Notes: generated from the letters alone by a model not told the origin. DNA of 63,648 bases from Bacteroidota bacterium (GCA_013205405.1 JABMMZ010000099.1:1-63648), one strand, 5' to 3'. Counted from the first letter of the stretch, positions 17,656 to 26,487 are shown. A program made the numbers and translations.

Positions 17656-18860
17656 TTTAAATTTAATTTTTTTCTAATCTTTCCACTTTTTTCTATTAAA
17701 AACCAAATGCCATTGGTTTTGCCCTTTCCTACAAAACAATTAGCCGTTTCTTCTATCGTTAAATTGCTAAATCTATCTACCATTTTTTCGGCCAACTCTA
17801 GTTCATCAAATTCTAATAAACGCACTCTTTCGCCAATTGAATTGATAGCCGTTGTGGTATAATTACCCTGAAGTTTAATATCGCCTTTGTACAATGTGGC
17901 TATACCATTTTTAAAGGTAGTGGCTTTGTTATTCTGTTTATTGCAACTATGTAAGCCTGTTTTAATTTTTAAACGCCCTATAGTATCTATGTACACTATT
18001 TGACTATCTATACTTACTGCCGCCAACCCCTCAGAAAACTCTGGTTCAAAAGCACAGGGTAATGTAAATTCTGAACTAATTTTAACATTAAAGAGTGTAT
18101 CTACAAATACAAATTTTCCACAATACAATGTATCTTCTGATGCCATATTTTCAATTTGATATTCGCCACAGCTATAATACAATAACACTCTATTGTTTTT
18201 ATGAGAATATTTTTTTAATAACATCAAAGCATCAACTTCTTTTAAATGGTATTTATTCTTGGCTCTAACTAGGGGTAAATCAAACACTGGCTTATCTATT
18301 GGTTTAGTTGTATTGGAGACAATAAAAGGTTTATTTTTAGGTTTTACATATATCAATACTTTCTCCTTTATGCGTTTGCCTTGTTTATCTATGTAATAAA
18401 TATCGTAAAAATTCTTAACTGCGCCATTCCCTTTATAAATTTTCGCTTTGCCTTTATTAAATGGTATTATTTTATTTTTGTGAGGGGAGCACGAAGACAG
18501 CTTTGTATTTATTTTTATAGCACCATTTGTATCTATAAATACCAATTCATTTTTAATATTTACGGCACATAAACTCTCGCCAAATTTTGGTTCAAAGTTG
18601 CAGGGTAATTGAAAAATTGGTTTAATTTTTACGTCAAAATTTTTGTTTACAAATACATATTTGCCGCACATGCTAGTATCTGTTTGCTTATAATTCTGAC
18701 TATAAAAAGGATCGCAATAAAATGGTATACAAATTAAATTTTCACTAAAATGATACTTTGAAATATAGGCCACTTTCAACATGCTATCTAAGTATAGTTT
18801 TGTTTGCGCTTTAATACCTATCGTAATAAACAAAAGAAATAAAATGCTATTTTTTTTCAA
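17652..18860 (-). CDS. Exported WG-repeat-like protein with an internal duplication
   Basis: 402 residues with a signal peptide (residues 1-18). Two copies of a block of about 130 residues follow each other: CGKYVFVNKNFDVKIKP ... AKIYKG and CGKFVFVDTLFNVKISS ... ATLYKG, each with LPC-x-FEP, an FID/YIDT-x-G strand pair and a SC-x(6)-K turn. The strand pattern F-V-x-x-x-F is like WG/KWG beta-repeats. Paired cysteines in each copy could form disulphides. Function unknown. It overlaps both neighbours by 4 nt, suggesting tight co-expression with DCC and TerC. Confidence 0.8.
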   Translation of the reverse strand: MKKNSILFLLFITIGIKAQTKLYLDSMLKVAYISKYHFSENLICIPFYCDPFYSQNYKQTDTSMCGKYVFVNKNFDVKIKPIFQLPCNFEPKFGESLCAVNIKNELVFIDTNGAIKINTKLSSCSPHKNKIIPFNKGKAKIYKGNGAVKNFYDIYYIDKQGKRIKEKVLIYVKPKNKPFIVSNTTKPIDKPVFDLPLVRAKNKYHLKEVDALMLLKKYSHKNNRVLLYYSCGEYQIENMASEDTLYCGKFVFVDTLFNVKISSEFTLPCAFEPEFSEGLAAVSIDSQIVYIDTIGRLKIKTGLHSCNKQNNKATTFKNGIATLYKGDIKLQGNYTTTAINSIGERVRLLEFDELELAEKMVDRFSNLTIEETANCFVGKGKTNGIWFLIEKSGKIRKKLNLK

Positions 18861-19261
18861 GGCAAAAATTTTTGTTTAAGTTCTAGAGTTGGTAGCCAAC
18901 ACTCGTTTTTTTTACCAAACCATTTATATCTATTTTTACCAACCCAATCATACACTATATTTCTAAAAAAATTAGGAATTATAATGAAGCTATATGCCAG
19001 AAATAATGGGAATTTTAATTTTTTAGCTATTTGTAAAGCAGCTCTACTTTTAATAAAAATTTCGCCATTATCATATAGAATTATTGAATCTATTTGGCTG
19101 TTTTTTTGTCTAAATTCTGTTAAATATTGAGTAGCCGTTGCTCCCTGTAGCGAAGCAAATAGAAAAGAGTTATGAGCATCATATTTTATAATAGTTTGGA
19201 CAGAACTGCTGCATAAATTGCATAAACCATCAAAAAAAACAATAGGCTTATTTTCTATCAT
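18857..19261 (-). CDS. Thiol-disulphide oxidoreductase DCC family protein (DUF393)
   Basis: 134 residues. The family signature FFDGLCNLCSSSV lies at residues 9-21 and carries the DxxCxxC active-site pattern. The middle segment FLFASLQGATATQYL and the later KSRAALQIAKKL are also typical. Predicted to be a thioredoxin-like redox protein; partners are unknown. It starts directly after the gldH stop and overlaps the WG-repeat gene by 4 nt. Confidence 0.88.
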   Translation of the reverse strand: MIENKPIVFFDGLCNLCSSSVQTIIKYDAHNSFLFASLQGATATQYLTEFRQKNSQIDSIILYDNGEIFIKSRAALQIAKKLKFPLFLAYSFIIIPNFFRNIVYDWVGKNRYKWFGKKNECWLPTLELKQKFLP

Positions 19262-19732
19262 TTAAAAAATTGGGTTACCTTCTTTTACCTTCACGCCAAT
19301 GCTTTGCATCCCATTAATAACACTATCTCTCATATTCTGTTCAATAGCTATAAAAAAGACACCAGATTTATTGGCTTTAAATTCTTTAATTAATGGCAAC
19401 TCGTAAGTTACAGAATTCCCGCTAATGTTGCCTGTAGGTTTGCCTGTTATATCTGCTAAAGTAAAGTTGATACGCTGACTTGTTATTTTGCCATCAGGAT
19501 CTTTAATATGAGTCAATAGGTATAAGTTTTCAAAAGGATAATTTTTAAAAACTTTAAGTTTTAAGTCTATTTCATGATAAATACCTGCATTGTTTACTGT
19601 AAATTTAAAATCAGGTATTTGATTATAACCCCATTTAGCATCAGGTATATCGCGCATTTCATTTGTAATTACGGCACTATCTGAACATGAATTTAAAAGG
19701 AATAAAAATAAAATAAATATTATTTTTTGCAT
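19262..19732 (-). CDS. gldH: Gliding motility lipoprotein GldH
   Basis: 156 residues with a lipoprotein signal peptide and lipobox (LLNSC, residue 16). The W-x-x-x-x-x-PDFKF strand, Y-HEIDLKLKVFKNYPFENLYLLT, the PDG turn and the ending GVFFIAIEQNMRDSVINGMQSIGVKV match GldH, a lipoprotein needed for gliding and T9SS function in Flavobacterium but also found in non-gliding relatives. First gene of a four-gene run (gldH, DCC, WG-repeat, terC). Confidence 0.85.
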   Translation of the reverse strand: MQKIIFILFLFLLNSCSDSAVITNEMRDIPDAKWGYNQIPDFKFTVNNAGIYHEIDLKLKVFKNYPFENLYLLTHIKDPDGKITSQRINFTLADITGKPTGNISGNSVTYELPLIKEFKANKSGVFFIAIEQNMRDSVINGMQSIGVKVKEGNPIF

Positions 19733-19736
19733 TGCA

Positions 19737-19744
19737 CAAATTTA
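19737..19744 (-). promoter_or_regulatory. -7 promoter box of the gldH-terC run
   Basis: Minus-strand TAAATTTG matches TAnnTTTG and ends 4 nt before the gldH ATG. Confidence 0.5.
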
Positions 19745-19770
19745 GGAACTTATTTAAAAAAACGAACGTC

Positions 19771-20157
19771 TTATTTAAAAAATTCTTTTTTAAAGTGTCT
19801 GTTTGGAGACATAAAATGTAACAAGGCAATTCTTGAATACCGAAATGAAAAAGGCGTAATAACAGCCATTACTCCAATTAGTGCTAATACTAAATTACTA
19901 AAAACCCAATCATTATTTATACCAAATAAGCCAAATATTATCATAATTCCGGCACTAAAAACATAGCTTATATACATGGCTCCCCAAAAAAATCCAGTTT
20001 CGTGTTCAAAATATAAATTACAATGTGGGCAGTTTAAATTGGTTTTAGAAAATTTAAAAATATCTGAAATTGCATAAGTGAACACATTGCCTTTTCTACA
20101 ACGTGGGCATTTACAAGCCAAAATACTGCTTAACTTAGAAGGAATATTATCAGACAT
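19771..20157 (-). CDS. DUF983 membrane protein
   Basis: 128 residues. Two CxxC pairs (CKCPRCRKG at residues 11-19 and NCPHCNLYFEHETGFFWGAMYISY near 38-61) followed by two membrane helices: the standard DUF983 architecture. In Bacteroidota such genes often lie near respiratory or secretion genes; the biochemical role is unknown. The start overlaps the upstream CPMCK gene by 8 nt. Confidence 0.88.
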   Translation of the reverse strand: MSDNIPSKLSSILACKCPRCRKGNVFTYAISDIFKFSKTNLNCPHCNLYFEHETGFFWGAMYISYVFSAGIMIIFGLFGINNDWVFSNLVLALIGVMAVITPFSFRYSRIALLHFMSPNRHFKKEFFK

Positions 20158-20425
20158 TTTGAAGTGAATTTTTTTTGTAATAACGGTAAAACATTATACC
20201 TACAATAGTAATAATAATGTATACTGAGCCTAACAGAATAAAAATTCCATAATTTAAACCCATGCCTACACTTTTACCATTGGCTCTTTGACTGCTTTCT
20301 ACACTTGCTTTACACATTGGGCATTGTGCAATAGTTAGTGCGTAAGTAATTAAAAATAAAAGAGTTGTAACTAATAATTTTTTATTCAGAAAAAAGACTA
20401 AAATATTTTTTGTAAAAAGCTTCAT
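20150..20425 (-). CDS. Small membrane protein with a CPMCK motif
   Basis: 91 residues from the ATG at 20425; an in-frame ATG 8 codons further upstream would only lengthen the signal segment. A hydrophobic N-terminus, then AQCPMCKASVESS at about residue 33, a Gly-rich turn and a second membrane helix with a basic tail. The two cysteines face the outside and could bind a metal or act in redox. Similar small proteins are widespread in Bacteroidota, with no assigned function. Overlaps the DUF983 gene by 8 nt. Confidence 0.7.
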   Translation of the reverse strand: MKLFTKNILVFFLNKKLLVTTLLFLITYALTIAQCPMCKASVESSQRANGKSVGMGLNYGIFILLGSVYIIITIVGIMFYRYYKKNSLQNV

Positions 20426-20472
20426 AATTACTGTTAAAAAGTACTTCAAATTTACAATTAAAATATGGGAAT

Positions 20473-20856
20473 TTACAAGGGTGGGTAAGGAATTTTTTGA
20501 GAAATAATGATCGCAGTTTGATACTTATCTTTTATTTGATTAAAAAGCTCCATACACTCTAATTTGGTTTTAAATAAACCAACATATACTTTAAAGTTTG
20601 GCTCTTCCCATACTACTTCGCTATAATCGCTAAATTCTGACGCAAACAGAGCATTTTGTGCATCTGCAGCCGTTTTATTATCGCCTCTAAATATTAAAAT
20701 AGTATAACCTTGAATTTTAGTATCTGGATGCTTTCTTGTACCTGATCTGCCGAATATCAAACCACTTAATCCCTCAGGTTTGGTTATATTTACTTGGGCT
20801 TTTAGGTCTATAAAACCTAAAATTAAAGCCGTTATTAAAATTATTTTTTTATTCAT
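20473..20856 (-). CDS. Exported SPOR-like domain protein
   Basis: 127 residues with a signal peptide (1-20). The C-terminal 75 residues carry a SPOR-like pattern: GYTILIF, a helix, then YSEVVWEEPNFKVYVGLFKTKLECMELFNQIKDKYQTAIII, i.e. two beta-alpha-beta units that in other proteins bind denuded peptidoglycan. No other domain. Lies between secA and the CPMCK gene in the same direction. Confidence 0.75.
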   Translation of the reverse strand: MNKKIILITALILGFIDLKAQVNITKPEGLSGLIFGRSGTRKHPDTKIQGYTILIFRGDNKTAADAQNALFASEFSDYSEVVWEEPNFKVYVGLFKTKLECMELFNQIKDKYQTAIIISQKIPYPPL

Positions 20857-20893
20857 TTTTTAAAAGTATAAATGATACCTAGTTTTTAAAATA

Positions 20894-23800
20894 TTAACGT
20901 TGTTTTTTCATATCACGTTCTTGTTTTCTTCTATCGGCTCTGCTCAATACTCTATCATCACCACCACTATTACCACCCATAAAGTCCGAATTTCCAGTAA
21001 TTTGTGGCATAGCACCACTCATATCGTCATTTCTGGTAAGTTTCATTTTGCTCATATCGGTTTTTTGTGGTTGGGCAGCTTGTTTTACTTGCTTATTATT
21101 TTCGGTTGCTATTTGGGCTTTGAATAATAAAGCTAAAATACGCTCATTCATTCTAGCCAACATTTGTGCATATAGTTTAAATGATTCTATTTTATAAATC
21201 AATAAAGGATCTTTTTGCTCAAAAGTAGCATTATTAGCCGATTGTTTTAATTCATCTAATTCTCTTAAATGGTCTTTCCATTCATCATCTAAAGTTTCTA
21301 AACAAATACTTTTTTCGTACTCTATAGTTAAAGCTTCACCTTTGGTTTCTACCGCTTTTTTCAAATTAATAGGAATACCAAAACTCTTAATTCCATCGCT
21401 AAACGGTACCATTACAAACTCTATTTTATCGCCATCTGTAGCTTGTATTTTATTTAATACAGGCATAGCAGTATCTCTTAATAGGGTTTGACGTTTGGCA
21501 TATTCGTCTTGCAAAGTATCAAATAATATATCTGCTAATACCTCTGGTTTTTGAGATTTAAACTGATCAGAAGTAAATGGCGGCTCTATGGCAAAAGCCA
21601 AAGCTAGTTCTAATGATAATCCTTCAAAATCTTCACCAATTTTAGCAGAATTAATTTTTTCATCACAAAAATCAGATAAAATATTTTGTAAATCTAAAGC
21701 TAATCTATCGCCAAAAAGCGCATTTCTTCTACGTTTGTAAATTACAGTACGTTGTTTATTCATTACATCATCGTATTCCAATAAACGCTTACGCATACCA
21801 AAGTTATTTTGCTCAACTTTTCTTTGGCTTCTTTCTATGGTTTTAGTCATCATACTGTGTTGAATAACTTCACCTTCTTTGTAACCAAATCTATCCATTA
21901 GTTTAGAAGCTTTATCACTTCCAAATTTACGCATCAAATCATCTTCTAAACTTACATAAAATAATGAAGAACCTGGGTCTCCTTGACGGCCGGCTCTACC
22001 TCTCAACTGTCTATCTACCCTTCTAGAGTCGTGTCTTTCTGTACCAATAATTGCTAGTCCACCTGCTTTTTTTACTTCATCGCCTATTTTTATATCGGTT
22101 CCTCTACCTGCCATATTGGTAGCTATTGTTACTGCACCCGGAAAACCTGCTTCGGCTACTATTTCAGCCTCGCGTTGGTTTTGTTTAGCATTCAAAACAT
22201 TGTGTTTTAAATTGCGTAATTTTAGCATTCTAGATAGTAATTCAGATATTTCTACAGAGGTAGTTCCTACCAATACTGGTCTGCCTTCTGCTGTTAATTT
22301 TACTATTTCATCTATTACTGCATTGTATTTTTCACGTTTGGTTTTATAGATTAAATCCTCCATATCCCTTCGGGCTATGGTTCTGTTGGTAGGTATTACT
22401 ACAACGTCTAATTTATAAATTTCCCAAAATTCGCCTGCTTCTGTTTCTGCTGTTCCTGTCATACCACAAAGTTTGTGGTACATTCTGAAAAAGTTTTGTA
22501 AAGTAATGGTTGCAAATGTTTGTGTAGCTGCTTCTACTTTTACATTTTCTTTGGCTTCGATGGCTTGGTGCAATCCATCGCTATATCTCCTACCTTCTAA
22601 CACACGTCCAGTTTGCTCATCTACTATTTTTACTTTGCCTTCGGATAAAATGTACTCCGTATCTTTTTCAAATAAAGTATAAGCTTTTAACAATTGACTT
22701 ATTGAATGTATCCTTTCAGATTTAATGGCAAAATTGCGCATCAATTCTTCTTTCTGTTTGATTTTTTCACCCGCTGCTAAATCACTTTTTTCTATCTCAG
22801 CTATTTCTGTTCCTACATCTGGAATAATAAAAAAATCGGTCTCTTCGCCACTTTGGGTAATCATTTCAATTCCTTTATCAGTAAGTTCTACCTGATTGTT
22901 TTTTTCATCAATATAAAAATACAATTCGGTATCTGCCTTAGGCATTTCACGTTGTTGATCCTGCAAGTAATAATTTTCTGTTTTTAGCAATAAGGCTTTC
23001 ATACCTTGCTCACCTAAAAATTTAATAATGGCTTTGTTTTTAGGCAAACCTCTATGCGCTCTGAATAATGCTAAGCCGCCTTGGCCTTCTTTTTCTCCAG
23101 TATTACCTGTTTGTATTAATTTTTTAGCTTCATTTAAAAAGCCATTCACCGCTTTCTTTTGAGCGTCAACTAATTTTTCTATTCTTGGTTTAAGAGCGGT
23201 ATACTCTTGTACATCGCCTCTAGGCACAGAACCTGATATAATTAAAGGGGTACGAGCATCATCAATTAATACCGAGTCCACCTCATCTACCATAGCAAAA
23301 TGGTGTTTGCGTTGTACCAATTCTTCTGGTGTATGGCTCATATTATCTCTTAAATAATCAAAACCAAATTCATTATTAGTACCATAAGTAATATCAGCTA
23401 GGTATGCTTTTCTTCGCTCATCGCTATTAGGGCGGTGGTAATCTATACAATCTACCGTTAAGCCATGAAATTGAAATAATGGACCATTCCACTCGCAATC
23501 TCTTCGTGCTAAGTAATCATTTACAGTTACGATATGCACACCTCTTCCCGCCAAAGCGTTTAAATAAGCGGGAAGGGTAGAAACCAATGTTTTTCCCTCA
23601 CCAGTTCCCATCTCGGCAATTTTGCCTTGGTGTAGCACCATGCCGCCAATTAGTTGTACATCATAATGCACCATATTCCATTTTACTAAACCGCCTGCTG
23701 CATCCCATTCATTTTTGTAGTATGCTTTATCGCCTTTTACACTTACAAAGTCTTTTTTAGCAGCCAGTTGTTTGTCTAACTCAGTAGCAGTAACTTCGAT

Positions 23801-24196
23801 TTCGGTATTTTCGCTTAAGCGTTTAGCTGTTTGTTTTATCACAGCAAAAGCTTCGGGTAATATTTCTAATAATATTTTTTCTAATGTTTTGTTACTATCT
23901 AATTCTAAAGCATCTATTTCAGAGTAAAGTTTATCTTTTTCTAAAATTTCGTCAACTGTTAATTCGGCTATTTTGGCCTTTAATTCTGCTACTTCATCAT
24001 CAAAGGCTTTTAAACCTTCTTTAATTCTGCTTTTAAATTCTAAGGTTTTGGATCTTAATTCATCATGTGTTAGTGAATTGTAGGCTTCAAAATTATTAGA
24101 AATGGCTGTAATTATTGGCGTTAGTAGTTTAACGTCTTTTTCGCTTTTACTACCACCTATTAGTTTGGTAATGCTTTTAAGGATACTGTTAATCAT
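20894..24196 (-). CDS. secA: Preprotein translocase ATPase SecA
   Basis: 1100 residues, long as usual for Bacteroidota SecA. Motor of the Sec pathway. Walker A-type MGTGEGKTLVSTLPAYLNA near residue 198, DEVDSVLIDDARTPL near 303, helicase motif TNMAGRGTDIKI and the arginine finger segment QLRGRAGRQGDPG. The C-terminus is basic (RADRRKQERDMKKQR) and lacks the CxCx8C(H/C) zinc finger that binds SecB and lipids in many SecAs. A -7 box sits 7 nt before the ATG. Confidence 0.96.
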   Translation of the reverse strand: MINSILKSITKLIGGSKSEKDVKLLTPIITAISNNFEAYNSLTHDELRSKTLEFKSRIKEGLKAFDDEVAELKAKIAELTVDEILEKDKLYSEIDALELDSNKTLEKILLEILPEAFAVIKQTAKRLSENTEIEVTATELDKQLAAKKDFVSVKGDKAYYKNEWDAAGGLVKWNMVHYDVQLIGGMVLHQGKIAEMGTGEGKTLVSTLPAYLNALAGRGVHIVTVNDYLARRDCEWNGPLFQFHGLTVDCIDYHRPNSDERRKAYLADITYGTNNEFGFDYLRDNMSHTPEELVQRKHHFAMVDEVDSVLIDDARTPLIISGSVPRGDVQEYTALKPRIEKLVDAQKKAVNGFLNEAKKLIQTGNTGEKEGQGGLALFRAHRGLPKNKAIIKFLGEQGMKALLLKTENYYLQDQQREMPKADTELYFYIDEKNNQVELTDKGIEMITQSGEETDFFIIPDVGTEIAEIEKSDLAAGEKIKQKEELMRNFAIKSERIHSISQLLKAYTLFEKDTEYILSEGKVKIVDEQTGRVLEGRRYSDGLHQAIEAKENVKVEAATQTFATITLQNFFRMYHKLCGMTGTAETEAGEFWEIYKLDVVVIPTNRTIARRDMEDLIYKTKREKYNAVIDEIVKLTAEGRPVLVGTTSVEISELLSRMLKLRNLKHNVLNAKQNQREAEIVAEAGFPGAVTIATNMAGRGTDIKIGDEVKKAGGLAIIGTERHDSRRVDRQLRGRAGRQGDPGSSLFYVSLEDDLMRKFGSDKASKLMDRFGYKEGEVIQHSMMTKTIERSQRKVEQNNFGMRKRLLEYDDVMNKQRTVIYKRRRNALFGDRLALDLQNILSDFCDEKINSAKIGEDFEGLSLELALAFAIEPPFTSDQFKSQKPEVLADILFDTLQDEYAKRQTLLRDTAMPVLNKIQATDGDKIEFVMVPFSDGIKSFGIPINLKKAVETKGEALTIEYEKSICLETLDDEWKDHLRELDELKQSANNATFEQKDPLLIYKIESFKLYAQMLARMNERILALLFKAQIATENNKQVKQAAQPQKTDMSKMKLTRNDDMSGAMPQITGNSDFMGGNSGGDDRVLSRADRRKQERDMKKQR

Positions 24197-24203
24197 AAAG
24201 ATG

Positions 24204-24211
24204 CAAAGATA
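24204..24211 (-). promoter_or_regulatory. -7 promoter box of secA
   Basis: Minus-strand TATCTTTG matches TAnnTTTG, 7 nt before the secA ATG. No SecM-like leader peptide is possible in so short a leader. Confidence 0.55.
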
Positions 24212-24371
24212 TTATTTTAAATTTTGTATAAAAATGTTTATTTGGAAAACAATAAGCCAAACTTTATACCAAATTGAACAACTTAAAAATGGAGTGACAA
24301 TGTGGCATTGGAGAAAGAAATTTTTGATTTTTATATTTTAATCTAATTTACATTCAAAAAATTAAGGTTTA

Positions 24372-24462
24372 ACTCCTTTGGAGTGGGGATTCATTTTAGC
24401 TTTTTATTAAGTTGTAACTCATATGGAGTAGGATAAAAAACTAAATCAACAACTCTTGGAGT
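24372..24462. repeat. Three short palindromes of the ACTC...GAGT type
   Basis: ACTCCTTTGGAGT (24372-24384), ACTCATATGGAGT (24417-24429) and ACTCTTGGAGT (24452-24462) occur 45 and 35 nt apart, each an inverted repeat with the same arms, in the 413-nt gap between secA and the isoaspartyl peptidase gene. They look like REP-type intergenic repeats or a multi-site operator. The rest of the gap shows no gene. A 19-nt AT-rich stretch at 24581-24599 recurs at 36248-36266. Confidence 0.5.
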
Positions 24463-24624
24463 AATTTGAAAAAGTACAGTTGTTTAGTTTAAGTTTGTAA
24501 TGTGATCCAAACCTCAATATCCTCCGATATACTTAGATAAGCAATATAAATAAGTTAAGTTTCCGACAAACTTCAACATTAAAACAAATAACAATTAACT
24601 CAATAAACAATAACAATGCAACCC

Positions 24625-25560
24625 TTATTTATAAATCTTCACTTCCATTTTACCCGCTAGGTCTATTTTAGCTCTGTACATCCCTTCACTGTTAAAAGGC
24701 ATTTCAATATTTCCATTTTTATCTATGGCTATTAGGCCGCCTTCTCCACCTATTTTTACTAATTTTTGGTGTACTACAATATCGCAAGCTTGTTGTAATG
24801 TTAAACCCTTGTATGCTATTAAACAACTGATGTCGTAGGCAACCACACTGCGTAAAAATAATTCGCCATGCCCCGTGCAACTGATAGCGCAAGTTTCATT
24901 ATTGGCGTACGTGCCAGCCCCTATTACGGTCGAATCGCCTATTCTGCCAAATTTTTTATTGGTCATGCCGCCTGTACTGGTTGCAGCCGCTAGGTTACCT
25001 AAATTATCTAATGCCACAGCGCCCACAGTACCCATTTTATTTTGTGGTTTTTCGGTATGGTCTAGTTGGTAGTTTTCGGTATCTTTAATTTCTTGCCATT
25101 GGGCGTAACGGTGTTCGGTAAAAAAATACTCATCAGGCATTACTTCAAAACCTTGTTGCTTAGCAAATTCAAAAGCACCTTGAGTGGCCAACATGACATG
25201 TGCCGATTGTTCTTTAATAGCTTTAGCCAATAATACAGGGTTTTTAATGTTCGAAACACCACAAACCGCTCCTGCCATTAAATCTTTACCATCCATTATA
25301 GCTGCATCCATTTCGTGTTTACCAATATGGTTAAATACAGCACCTTTACCAGCATTGAATAAAGGATTATCCTCTAGCGCCATAACGGCAGCTAATACTG
25401 CATCGGTACTTGAGTCATTTTGTTTTAAAACTGCATAACCTGCTTTTAAAGCATTTTCTAATCCTGTTAAATACTCTTTTTCAAGCGATGGGGTTAATAA
25501 ATGAGGTGCAATAGTACCTGCACCTCCATGTATGGCTATGGCTATGGCTATGGGGTTCAT
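24625..25560 (-). CDS. Isoaspartyl peptidase / L-asparaginase (Ntn hydrolase)
   Basis: 311 residues from the ATG at 25560 (MNPIAIAIAIHGGAG); an ATG five codons upstream is possible. The family starts with the HGGAGT motif and self-cleaves before the nucleophilic Thr, seen here in KMGTVGAVALD near residue 180, followed by GRIGDSTVIGAGTYA. It removes isoaspartyl residues from damaged peptides or hydrolyses asparagine. No signal peptide, so cytoplasmic. The AIAIAI stretch is encoded by a 6-nt tandem repeat. Confidence 0.92.
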   Translation of the reverse strand: MNPIAIAIAIHGGAGTIAPHLLTPSLEKEYLTGLENALKAGYAVLKQNDSSTDAVLAAVMALEDNPLFNAGKGAVFNHIGKHEMDAAIMDGKDLMAGAVCGVSNIKNPVLLAKAIKEQSAHVMLATQGAFEFAKQQGFEVMPDEYFFTEHRYAQWQEIKDTENYQLDHTEKPQNKMGTVGAVALDNLGNLAAATSTGGMTNKKFGRIGDSTVIGAGTYANNETCAISCTGHGELFLRSVVAYDISCLIAYKGLTLQQACDIVVHQKLVKIGGEGGLIAIDKNGNIEMPFNSEGMYRAKIDLAGKMEVKIYK

Positions 25561-25577
25561 AATAAATGAGGGCAAAG

Positions 25578-26228
25578 TTACTCATTTATCAAATTAACAA
25601 CACCATTTAAAACAGGCTCAAAAGCATCTTTATTTTTGTATTTATATTTGAATATATTAAAATAGGTGCCATCAGAACAAGATGTTCCTTTATTCAATAC
25701 TTTTCCATTCGAGCCAATTTTAATGTTCTTAGATTCAAAAACTTTTACACCCCAACGGTCAAATCGTTAATTGTGTTGAATCAAAATTGCCTATAATATT
25801 GAAAGTTGATGTATCCTATTTACTTGGTGCAAAGACATTTCTTGGTGGCGTTAAAGTTTCAAAATAATTCTTAAAATCTTTGCAAACTGTATCTCCAAAA
25901 CCAAATACATTTTCGGCTTCTAAGTATACCCAATAAGTACCTAACAAATCTCTAAAATCTATACTTAAAACTTCCTCTTTGCTTATATTTGGTTTGTTTA
26001 TTATAAATTTTGAGTAGTTTTTTGTAATATCATAGGTATTGTAAAAACTCCAATTAAAAGTGGCGGCATACTTAGATGTATTAATAAATTTAAAAACAGG
26101 CGAAGCACTTTCATCTATTGTAAAATCAGCCTTGATACTGTCTTTTAATAATGAATAAGCATTGGTTTGTGATGAAAATTTTGTATAAAAACCATGATTA
26201 AACTAATTACAAAATACTTCAATTTCAT
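25578..26228 (-). pseudogene. Broken secreted protein with T9SS type B sorting domain
   Basis: From an ATG at 26228 a signal peptide (MKLKYFVISLIMVF) leads into a frame break near 26190 (T run one short), then a long open stretch with a PKD-like domain (FKFINTSKYAATFNWSFYN ... YWVYLEAENVFGFGDTVC). After PPRNVFAPSK comes an in-frame TAG, then DTSTFNIIGNFDSTQLTI, another stop with a frame break near 25768, and RWGVKVFESKN, SDGTYFNIFKYKYKN and a stop at 25578. The NVFAPS...RWG...DGTYF order is the gliding-type (type B) C-terminal sorting domain. At least three disabling changes, so not a working gene as assembled. Confidence 0.78.
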
Positions 26229-26277
26229 TCTGTAAAAATAATTAATATTGGTTAAATTCTCTAAAAGTTTTTAATTG

Positions 26278-26434
26278 GAAGTTGTCTAAGGTTAATTTTA
26301 TAAAATCTATTATTCACTATTTTTATGAGAAACGAGGCATATTTTACAGGCATAGTGAACTAACTCTGTCGAAAAATATAACGAAGTTGCAGCCACAAAT
26401 AGCCATAATTATAAAATTAACCTTAGGCAACTTC
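26278..26434. mobile_element. MITE-like element with 26-bp terminal inverted repeats
   Basis: 26278-26303 and 26409-26434 are inverted repeats matching at 25 of 26 positions (outer part GAAGTTG-y-CTAAGGTTAAT). Inside lies a second inverted repeat, TTCACTAT (26313-26320) with ATAGTGAA (26352-26359). The 157-nt element has no coding capacity. No clear target-site duplication was found. A large RNA hairpin is the alternative reading. It sits between a broken gene and paaE, ending exactly at the -33 box of the paaE promoter. Confidence 0.55.
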
Positions 26435-26465
26435 TTTGATTAAATCTTTAGATAGCTTACTTTTG
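26435..26465 (+). promoter_or_regulatory. Promoter of paaE
   Basis: TTTG (26435-26438), 19 nt, TACTTTTG (26458-26465): an exact fit to the Bacteroidota consensus TTTG-N19-TAnnTTTG. The ATG follows 22 nt later. Confidence 0.7.
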
Positions 26466-26487
26466 CAGAATAATATTACAGTATAAA

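Noticed and set aside
25528..25558. Tandem GCTATG-type repeat at the start of the isoaspartyl peptidase gene
   Set aside because: It encodes the AIAIAI strand within a normal conserved N-terminus; its 6-nt unit keeps frame, so no switching effect is expected.
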